From: Bordetella parapertussis
Lineage (GTDB): Bacteria; Pseudomonadota; Gammaproteobacteria; Burkholderiales; SG8-41
NCBI GenBank assembly: GCA_945870465.1
Contig: CAMBSS010000001.1
Coordinates: 1 to 64,000 of the forward strand
Direction: 5' to 3'
DNA: 64,000 nucleotides
Numbering within the stretch: position 1 is the stretch's first letter; every line of letters starts with the position of its first letter. The translations under genes and the position numbers were made by a program. A model generated the notes under the pieces. The model was not told the DNA's origin and searched no databases. It saw only the letters and a list, made by a program, of their open reading frames with translations. Positions 58,310-64,000 of the stretch are shown in pieces.

Positions 58310-58389
58310 GACCGCTTCATTCCGGCAATCAAAGACCCGCAAGACCTGCAGCTCATCGTCGCCAGAGGCTGGGGGCCGTGCACCGCCAT
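58310..58389 (+). pseudogene. Decayed fragment of a third UGSC-linked gene copy
   Basis: Translation of the + frame gives FIPAIKDPQDLQLIVARGWG, then PCTAIDS and a stop. Copy B has FIPAIKDPQDLQLIVAGGWG, then PCTAICHGWSGGSRAV. The match ends at CACCGCCAT and jumps to AGATTCATGACAAGC, which in copy B is the sequence just after its stop, so about 50 nt were deleted. Only the last tenth of the gene is left, followed by half of the 150-bp repeat, just as copy B is followed by repeat copy 6. Confidence 0.85.
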
Positions 58390-58432
58390 AGATTCATGAC
58401 AAGCAACCGCCGATAAACGCCGATGAAAGATG
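58390..58432. repeat. Half copy of the palindromic repeat (copy 7)
   Basis: GATTCATGACAAGCAACCGC followed by CGATAAACGCCGATGA is the left half of the 150-bp element with the same left edge as copy 6; the right half is missing. It belongs to the duplicated and decayed UGSC-linked segment. Confidence 0.8.
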
Positions 58433-58579
58433 CACGAAAGAAGTAACAAGCCCCAGGGCTGCCCCCCCTGAGGTTTAGTGGGCAAGGAATCAGCTGCCCC
58501 CGGAAATCCACCCGCTAAAGAATCCCCGCTCCGAACCGATATAAGGAGGCGACCCCATATCGTTTTCACAGGACCGGCG

Positions 58580-59695
58580 ATGCTTTACCCAACCCGCAGG
58601 CAGACTTCACTCCTCGTTCTCGGTCTGGCCCTCGCGCTGGCAGCGACAGCACAGGAACCCAAAGCCCCCAAGTCCGACGCGGAACCGGCCGCATTGAAAT
58701 CCACCAAGGCGGCAGAACCGAACGTCCCCAAATCCGCGAAAGTGGCAGCGTCCGTAGAAAACAAACCCGTGGCAGAACCGGTCGCGTCGATCAGCTGGTC
58801 CAAGCCGCCAATCGCTCCCAAGCTTCCCGAGCGTAAATCCATCGCCTCCGTGGCGGAAACGGTGACGGCTATCAAGCCGGGCAATGTGACTCACGCGGCA
58901 AAAAAGCTGACGGAAGAAGCCGCGCTCGTACGCAAACCCGCGCGCCACCGCGGCGCGATGATATCCACAGCCGAAGCCAAAAAAGCGGAGCCGCCGCCAG
59001 CCGCGCCAGCACACGCAGAATCGCTGCACTGGTCGTATGAAGGCGCGGGCGGACCCAAAGCATGGGCGAAACTGGCGCCGGAATACGCCAAGTGCGGCAA
59101 CGGCGAGCGCCAGTCTCCGATCGACATACGCGATGGCATGAAGGTCGACCTCGAGCCGATCATGTTCGAATACCGCCCCAGCGGCTTCAAGGTCATCGAC
59201 AACGGCCACACCATCCAGGCCAACGTCGGCGGCTGGAACGCCATGCGCGTAATGGGCCGCCGCTTCAAACTTGTGCAGTTCCACTTTCACCGCCCGTCGG
59301 AAGAAACGATCGACGGCAAACAGTTTGAAATGGTCGTTCATCTGGTGCACAAAGACAGCGAAGACCGGCTCGCCGTCGTCGCGGTGCTGGTGGAAGGCGG
59401 CGCGCGCCAGCCGGCGATCCAGGCGGTACTGAACAATCTGCCGCTGGAGAAAGACCAGGAAGTCGCCGGCACGCCGAACCTCGACTTAAACCAGATGCTG
59501 CCCGAGAACCGCCGCTACTACACCTATATGGGATCGCTCACCACGCCGCCGTGCACCGAAGACGTCTTGTGGATCGTGATGAAGCAACCCGTCCAGGCAT
59601 CAGCCGAGCAACTGGAATTGTTCTCGCGCATGTACCCGATGAACGCGCGTCCCACCCAGGCCGCCGGCAACAGGACGATCAAGGAATCGAACTAG
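58580..59695 (+). CDS. Alpha-carbonic anhydrase with long Lys/Ala/Pro-rich linker
   Basis: This 371-residue protein starts at ATG 58580 (AGGA upstream); an earlier open frame is not coding. A signal peptide (RRQTSLLVLGLALALAATA) is followed by about 125 residues rich in Lys, Ala, Glu and Pro (KSDAEPAALKSTKAAEPNVP), likely a flexible linker. The rest is an alpha-CA domain with the zinc ligands His235 and His237 in QFHFHRPSEE, His254 in MVVHLVHKD, and TTPPCTEDVLW. It hydrates CO2 in the periplasm or on the surface. The linker is unusually long for the family. Confidence 0.9.
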   Translation: MLYPTRRQTSLLVLGLALALAATAQEPKAPKSDAEPAALKSTKAAEPNVPKSAKVAASVENKPVAEPVASISWSKPPIAPKLPERKSIASVAETVTAIKPGNVTHAAKKLTEEAALVRKPARHRGAMISTAEAKKAEPPPAAPAHAESLHWSYEGAGGPKAWAKLAPEYAKCGNGERQSPIDIRDGMKVDLEPIMFEYRPSGFKVIDNGHTIQANVGGWNAMRVMGRRFKLVQFHFHRPSEETIDGKQFEMVVHLVHKDSEDRLAVVAVLVEGGARQPAIQAVLNNLPLEKDQEVAGTPNLDLNQMLPENRRYYTYMGSLTTPPCTEDVLWIVMKQPVQASAEQLELFSRMYPMNARPTQAAGNRTIKESN

Positions 59696-59739
59696 GGATT
59701 GTCCTCGTCACCGGGGCAGCCCAGCAACTTTTTAAATCT

Positions 59740-59882
59740 CCGGGGTCGGCCCCGGAGCCGGTCACTTTTCTTGGACGGGCAAGAAAAGTAACCAAAAGAG
59801 ACCCGCCCCTGGTGGGCTTTCTTTTGGCCAAGCTGGCGCTACCAGCCCGCGGTCTGCCATCGGGAGAATTAGGTAATTCTAC
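59740..59882. repeat. CTTTTCTT...AAGAAAAG palindromic repeat
   Basis: The core CTTTTCTTGGACGGGCAAG, AAAAG is a near-palindrome (59765-59788) followed by TAACCAAAAGAGACCCGCCC and CTTTCTTTTGGCC. Repeats with this AAAGAAAAGTAACCAAAAG flavour are common in beta- and gamma-proteobacteria. It fills the gap between the convergent carbonic-anhydrase and kinase genes. It may act as a bidirectional terminator, but it has no clear T-tract. Confidence 0.6.
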
Positions 59883-61781
59883 TTAAAGCACAGCCCGCAG
59901 CGCCTGCGCGATGCGCGAGCGCCAGCCGGGCGGCGTCCGCGAAACCAGAATGGTTTTTTCCTCGGCCACAGCAGACAATTCTTCCGGCGACGCAACGACG
60001 CACACATCCACGGTGCACAACTCACTCATGCCCATGAGCACGGCGGTCTTGGCGGCGGCAAAACCGGCGGCGGCGGTGTAATTGCCTGCGACCTCGATCG
60101 AGCGCCGCATCAGCTCGTGCACCGTTGCCAGGTCGATGGGAATGGATTTCTTAAAGCGCTTGATGTGCGCTGCGAGCGCGGCCCCGCGCGCAGCGACATC
60201 GTTGATGCGGACGAGCGTGCACAACTCCCGCGCATATCCAGCGCATTGCCACATGCGATCGGCCGGCTCGCGCGCATAGCCAAGTTCGCCCGGCGGCAGC
60301 GGCATGAGTGCGGTGACGAACGCCGGCGGAAACTGCCAGTGGCGCGCGACCGCGATGCCGAGCTCTTCGAAGCTGATGCCCAGCACTGCGCGCGCGGCGG
60401 CATCACCCTGCGCGCCGTCCTCGCAAACACGGCGCGCGATCTCGCCGTATTCCTCGGCAAGGTAGTAAATCGTCAGCAGTTCGCCGAGCGGGCTGAACAT
60501 CCCGCAGATGAACAGTTCCTCGACGGCGTCCAGCCCGGAGAGGCGCCCGACGTTGCGCGAAATCAGGCCGGCCACGAAAGCGTCGGTCAGCGCGGCGGTG
60601 ATCGCAGGCGTGTTCTTGCCACCGCCGGCGTTCGCCAGCATCATCGCCGTGGCCATCGCTCGTAACTGGCCGACGCCGAGGATGGCGATCGCATCACTGA
60701 CTTTAGTGACGTTGCCGACGCCCATCGCCGCCGAGTTGACCAGGCGCAGCAGTTTTTGCGTCAGCGCGAAATCGCGCATGACCGTATCGGACAGCGCCTT
60801 GATCGACGCCGTTTCAGCTTCGGCGGAGAGCTGGTTGATGCTCGTCACGCTGGCCGACAGCGCGGAGAAATCGCTTTTGTGCGCCATGCGGCGCAGCAGG
60901 AACTCCGCCGTGCCGTGCATGATCGTTTCGCCCACTTCCACGCGCGAGCTGTCGGCCACGCGGATGCGGTCGAGCTCGCGCTTCATTTCGCCGGCATTGG
61001 CAAAACGCTGCGCGGGTATCTTGCGCAGCGCCTTCATCACGATGGCGTCGATCTCGGGCGCGATGCGCGGATTTTTTGCTGACGGCGGCGATGGAATGTC
61101 GTTGAAGATTCGCAGCACCATCGCGGCCGCGTCTTCCAACTTGGTAACCACGGCCTCGCCGGTGAGCATCTCGTAGAACAGCAGGCCCAGCGCATAGACG
61201 TCGCGGCGGCAATCGGTGGGACGTCCGTCGAAACATTCCGGCCCCTTGTAGCGCAGGGTGCCGGACGTGTGATCGATGTTGGTCGCGTGCTCGTGGCGCA
61301 ACAGCCCGAAGTCCGCCACCTGCGCGCGATCGTTTGCGCCTATCAGTATATTGGCGGGCTTGATATCGCCGTGGATCAGGCTGCGCTCGTGTATCAGCGC
61401 GACGCCGGCCAGGATCTGGCTCATCATCACGACCGCCGACGCCATCGCCATGGGGCCGTTGGCATTGAGCAGCTGCAACAGCGTGCGACCCACGACGTAT
61501 TCGAACACCACGTACGGCAAGCCTTCGTGCATGCCGGTTTCGAACACCGGCACGATGTTGGGGTGGCTGAGTTTGCTCGCGGTCTGCGCCGTGCTCAGCA
61601 GCAGCGCGCCCATCGCCGGATCCGGCGTTTCGTAGCGAAAAGTCGTCTTGATGGCGACGTCGCGCCCGAGCTCGGGGTCGTGCGCGAGATAGACCACGCC
61701 CTCCGAGCCGCGGCCCAGTATCTGCAGAATGCGGAACCGGCCGATGACATGCTCGACAGGTTTGAACGGAAAGTCTGACAT
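59883..61781 (-). CDS. Ser/Thr protein kinase fused to an HDOD domain
   Basis: This 632-residue two-domain protein starts at ATG 61781; the earlier part of the open frame is not kinase-like. The kinase domain, about 15-285, has G-loop LGRGSEGVVYLA, Lys45 in VAIKTTF, catalytic Asp139 in IHGDIKPANIL and DFG at 157-159. Arg of the HRD motif is replaced by Gly (HGD), so it is a non-RD kinase, often not activated by loop phosphorylation. From about 315 it has an HDOD-type helical domain (SINQLSAEAETASIKALSDT, then TQKLLRLVNSA). HDOD proteins are signalling regulators without known catalytic residues. No sensor or transmembrane segment is present. Confidence 0.85.
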   Translation of the reverse strand: MSDFPFKPVEHVIGRFRILQILGRGSEGVVYLAHDPELGRDVAIKTTFRYETPDPAMGALLLSTAQTASKLSHPNIVPVFETGMHEGLPYVVFEYVVGRTLLQLLNANGPMAMASAVVMMSQILAGVALIHERSLIHGDIKPANILIGANDRAQVADFGLLRHEHATNIDHTSGTLRYKGPECFDGRPTDCRRDVYALGLLFYEMLTGEAVVTKLEDAAAMVLRIFNDIPSPPSAKNPRIAPEIDAIVMKALRKIPAQRFANAGEMKRELDRIRVADSSRVEVGETIMHGTAEFLLRRMAHKSDFSALSASVTSINQLSAEAETASIKALSDTVMRDFALTQKLLRLVNSAAMGVGNVTKVSDAIAILGVGQLRAMATAMMLANAGGGKNTPAITAALTDAFVAGLISRNVGRLSGLDAVEELFICGMFSPLGELLTIYYLAEEYGEIARRVCEDGAQGDAAARAVLGISFEELGIAVARHWQFPPAFVTALMPLPPGELGYAREPADRMWQCAGYARELCTLVRINDVAARGAALAAHIKRFKKSIPIDLATVHELMRRSIEVAGNYTAAAGFAAAKTAVLMGMSELCTVDVCVVASPEELSAVAEEKTILVSRTPPGWRSRIAQALRAVL

Positions 61782-61858
61782 TGCGCGCGGCCGGGACTTA
61801 TGACAAATACGTTTACGGCCAAACCGGGCGCGGACTTGAGGCACAAAACCGTTTGGGA

Positions 61859-61962
61859 ACCGCAGATGAACGCAGATGAGTTCGCAGGGCTTAATTCAGG
61901 TTAGAGGGCTGTCCCGGGATTTTTTCTGCGCGTATCTGTGTGTATCTGCGGCTAGCTGCTAC
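61859..61962. repeat. Palindromic repeat, second-class relative (copy 8)
   Basis: GAACCGCAGATGAACGCAGA and TCTGTGTGTATCTGCGGCTAGC flank a short unrelated middle. The inner sequence is like copy 3 (CGCAGATAAACGCAGATA) rather than copies 1, 2, 4-6. It lies between the kinase-HDOD gene and a Bug gene. Confidence 0.6.
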
Positions 61963-61967
61963 CAGCT

Positions 61968-62936
61968 TTACTCCTGCTTGATGTTGCCTTCCTTCAACAC
62001 TTTCGACCACTTGTCGAATTCGGCAAGGACTTCCGTGCGCATCGCTTCGGGCGTGCCGCCGCTGACTTCGATGCCGAGCGCCGAGAGTTTCGCCTTCAGG
62101 TCGGCCTGCTCCAGCACCGCGACCGTCTCGCGATTCAGGCGCGCGATGATTTCTTTCGGCGTGCCGGCCGGCGCATATAGCGCGTAGTCGGTGTTCGACT
62201 GGAACCCCGGCAGGCCGGCTTCGCTGATGGTCGGCACGTCGGGCAATTGCGCCGAGCGCTGCGCGCTGGCGACGGCGAGCGCGCGCAGGCGGCCCGTCTT
62301 GATGTGCGGCAGATGCGCCGGCATGCTGTCGAGCGCCATCGTCACCCGTCCTTCGATCAGGTCGGGCAGCATCAGCGCCGAGCCTTTGTACGGCACGTGC
62401 ACGATATCGACGCCGCCTCTCTGCTTGAACATCTCGCCAGTGAGATGAATATTCGAGCCAGTGCCGGAAGAAGCAAACGTGAGTTGGCCCGGCTTCGCCT
62501 TGGCGAGCGCGATCAGCTCCTTGACCGACGCGACGCCGATGCTGGGCGCCACGACCAGGACGATGGTGCCGTAGCCGATCTTGCTGATAGCGGCGAGATC
62601 GCGGCGCATGTCATAGCTTTTTCGGTAGTAAATCTGCGCGATCAATGCCGCGCCTATCGGCCCGACCAGCAGCGTGTAGCCGTCGGCCGGGCTTTTCACC
62701 GCGATCTCGGTGCCGATCGCAGTGCCGGCGCCCGGCCTGTTGTCGACCACCAATGACTGCCCGAGGCGCGCACTGAGCCTCTCGCTGACGGCCCGCGCGA
62801 CAATATCGACCCCGCCGCCGGGCGGAAAAGCGGCGATGACACGAACCGGTTTGGTCGGATACTGCGCGTCAGTCGCAACAACACTTCCCGTCGTGGCTAA
62901 CAGCGTGATGCCGATTGCGGCGGTGACTTTGCTCAT
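61968..62936 (-). CDS. Bug/TctC-family periplasmic solute-binding protein
   Basis: This 322-residue protein starts at ATG 62936; the open frame beyond is not coding. It has a short signal peptide (MSKVTAAIGITLLATTGSVV, cleavage near ATDA). Mature motifs are QYPTKPVRVIAAFPPGG, VVDNRPGAGTAIG, SPADGYTLLVG and HVPYKGSALMLPDLIEGR. The ligand-binding loop YYRKSYDMRRDLAAISKIGY is charged and unlike the others. It lies upstream of the kinase-HDOD gene, same strand but with a repeat between them, so it may be monocistronic. Confidence 0.92.
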   Translation of the reverse strand: MSKVTAAIGITLLATTGSVVATDAQYPTKPVRVIAAFPPGGGVDIVARAVSERLSARLGQSLVVDNRPGAGTAIGTEIAVKSPADGYTLLVGPIGAALIAQIYYRKSYDMRRDLAAISKIGYGTIVLVVAPSIGVASVKELIALAKAKPGQLTFASSGTGSNIHLTGEMFKQRGGVDIVHVPYKGSALMLPDLIEGRVTMALDSMPAHLPHIKTGRLRALAVASAQRSAQLPDVPTISEAGLPGFQSNTDYALYAPAGTPKEIIARLNRETVAVLEQADLKAKLSALGIEVSGGTPEAMRTEVLAEFDKWSKVLKEGNIKQE

Positions 62937-63019
62937 GTGGAATTCCCCGCTGATATGAAGGCCAGCGATTATTCTATCCCGTGGGGAGCCCGGAAACCGC
63001 CCCGGCAAATTAACCCGAA

Positions 63020-63164
63020 CCCGTCTCAAAAACAATTTGGCACCGCCGATGAACGCCGATGAACGCAGAAACGCTCAAAGGACCTGGCATTGGTCGGGGG
63101 CGGATCTGGAATTGTATCGGCGTTAATCGGCGGTTGCTTGTCGGTGTAGTATTTTTAAGAAGAC
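63020..63164. repeat. Imperfect-palindrome repeat, inverted copy 9
   Basis: Here the element is reversed relative to copies 1, 2, 4-6: it begins GTCTCAAAAACAATTTGGCA, continues CCGCCGATGAACGCCGATGA, and ends AATTGTATCGGCGTTAATCG, GCGGTTGCTTGTCGGTGTAG, TATTTTTAAGA. It ends directly before the rhlE stop codon. It is the only copy in this orientation in the window. Confidence 0.88.
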
Positions 63165-63166
63165 CT

Positions 63167-64000
63167 CTAGCGAAACCGCCCACCCGTACGATAAACAAAC
63201 GACGACTTCTTCTTCGCCGCGCCGGCGGGTGCTGCGGGCGCATGTCCGCCACTTTTGGCGGCGGGAGCCGGCTTGGCGTGATGCGCGGGCGCGGGTTGGG
63301 AACTCGGCCGGCCATGTTGCGGCTTGGGCTGAGCGTGACTTGGGTGCTTGGGCTGTGAGTGCGGGGCCTTCTGCGCGCCGTGTCCCTGGCTGCGGCCACC
63401 ACCGCCGGACTTGCCGCGCGGTTGGCCCTGCCCGCCGCCGCTTCTTTGTTGGCCGGGTTGTTGTCCGCGCTGCTGGCCGCGTTGCTGTCCCTGATTCTGC
63501 CCCCGGCCCTGTCTCTGCAGGATCGGTTGCGCCTTCTCGTTCCGGTCCGGCTCGAAGCCGGGGATGACTTCCTGCGGAATGTCGCGCTTGATCAGCCTCT
63601 CGATGTCGCGGAGAAACTCGTGCTCGTCCACGCAGACGAGCGAGATCGCCTCGCCGGTCGAACCCGCGCGGCCGGTGCGGCCGATGCGGTGCACGTAATC
63701 CTCGGGGATGTTCGGCAGATCGTAGTTGACCACGTGCGGCAGCTGGTCGATGTCGATGCCGCGCGCGGCGATGTCGGTGGCGCACAGCACCGCCAGATCG
63801 CCCGTCTTGAACTCGGCGAGCGCGCGCGTGCGCGCGCCCTGGCTTTTGTTGCCGTGTATCGCCAGCGCGGTGATGCCGTCCAGGATCAACTGCTTCACTA
63901 GCCTATCGGCGCCGTGCTTGGTGCGCAGAAACACCAGCACCTGGTGCCATTTGTTCGTTTTGATGAGATGCGAGAGCAACTCGCGCTTCTTGTCGCGATC
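63167..64000 (-). CDS. rhlE: DEAD-box RNA helicase RhlE, C-terminal part
   Basis: This is a gene that enters from the right edge; its N-terminal DEAD domain is outside. Visible are the second RecA-like domain with [39 protein letters not shown] (motif V) and [10 protein letters not shown] (motif VI). A long basic tail follows, containing repeated [16 protein letters not shown] and then His/Pro/Ala/Lys-rich sequence, typical of RhlE-type RNA helicases acting on rRNA and mRNA. The stop TAG is 3 nt past repeat copy 9. Confidence 0.93.
   Translation of the reverse strand, partial: DRDKKRELLSHLIKTNKWHQVLVFLRTKHGADRLVKQLILDGITALAIHGNKSQGARTRALAEFKTGDLAVLCATDIAARGIDIDQLPHVVNYDLPNIPEDYVHRIGRTGRAGSTGEAISLVCVDEHEFLRDIERLIKRDIPQEVIPGFEPDRNEKAQPILQRQGRGQNQGQQRGQQRGQQPGQQRSGGGQGQPRGKSGGGGRSQGHGAQKAPHSQPKHPSHAQPKPQHGRPSSQPAPAHHAKPAPAAKSGGHAPAAPAGAAKKKSSFVYRTGGRFR

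Noticed and set aside
58540..58579. AAGGAGGCGACC as the ribosome site of an earlier start for the carbonic anhydrase
   Set aside because: No ATG, GTG or TTG lies within the usual distance in frame, and the later ATG precedes a proper signal peptide.
1..64000. tRNA or rRNA genes, CRISPR arrays
   Set aside because: No cloverleaf-like, rRNA-like or regularly spaced direct repeats seen by eye; not a substitute for a dedicated search.

Overview
The window is GC-rich, densely coded bacterial DNA. It has no rRNA or CRISPR that I could see, and I saw no tRNA although I ran no tRNA search. The protein complement points to a beta-proteobacterium, probably a Burkholderiales-like soil or sediment organism: eleven complete and one chimeric periplasmic Bug/TctC solute-binding proteins, a RhlE-type helicase with a long basic Q/G tail, HyuA/HyuB, and several old-yellow-enzyme genes. 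The taxonomic call is inference from gene content. No TctA or TctB membrane subunit is present, so all the Bug proteins here are orphans.

Layout. 1-11.2 kb (+): the end of an old yellow enzyme (OYE), an acyl-CoA synthetase-like ligase, an NTF2/SnoaL-fold protein, a flavin monooxygenase with its own SnoaL-like N-domain, Bug, OYE, Bug, Bug, and a two-subunit isopropylmalate-dehydratase-like hydro-lyase. 11.2-18.2 kb: an FMN hydroxyacid oxidase and an atypical SDR (-), a TTC38-like TPR protein (+), then GST, MATE and MFS genes (-) with a deleted partial copy of the MFS gene between GST and MATE. 18.2-24.2 kb: a PPOX flavoprotein, a Bug coupled to an argininosuccinate-lyase-like enzyme, and an accessory patch (RHH antitoxin with a palindromic operator, HigBA, remnants of a zeta-toxin pair, a REP-transposase C-terminal fragment), then another Bug. 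24.4-27 kb: an agmatinase-Bug chimera, MetC, a membrane protein and a TAXI fragment. 27-38.7 kb (-): HyuBA, TrmO, OYE, aminotransferase, Bug, deacetylase, Bug, methyltransferase and quinone reductase. 38.8-50 kb: mostly housekeeping genes (CtpA, cold-shock protein, CBS protein, SDR, EamA, GIY-YIG, FKBP, Pcp, PanE, GST), plus a DHQase II-like protein that lacks key catalytic residues.

The most striking locus is 50.1-54.1 kb (+): a Bug protein, two tandem paralogues of about 340 residues, and a UGSC-family selenoprotein whose reading frame runs through an in-frame UGA at 53811-53813. Ordinary gene calling splits that gene into two unrelated short ORFs. A plausible bacterial SECIS hairpin follows the UGA. 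A decayed piece of a third copy of the 340-residue gene lies immediately downstream of another Bug gene at 58.3 kb, which suggests that the Bug plus 340-residue-gene unit has been duplicated and partly lost. The segment ends with an amidase pair and a GatC/AtzG-like small subunit, a Bug gene, an alpha-carbonic anhydrase, a Ser/Thr-kinase-HDOD fusion, another Bug and the rhlE 3' part.

An approximately 150-bp imperfect-palindrome repeat family sits in at least six intergenic gaps as recognisable copies, with one half copy and two diverged relatives. It often separates the catabolic cassettes and so probably marks breakpoints of rearrangement. Function assignments come from motif recognition by eye only; no database search was run.
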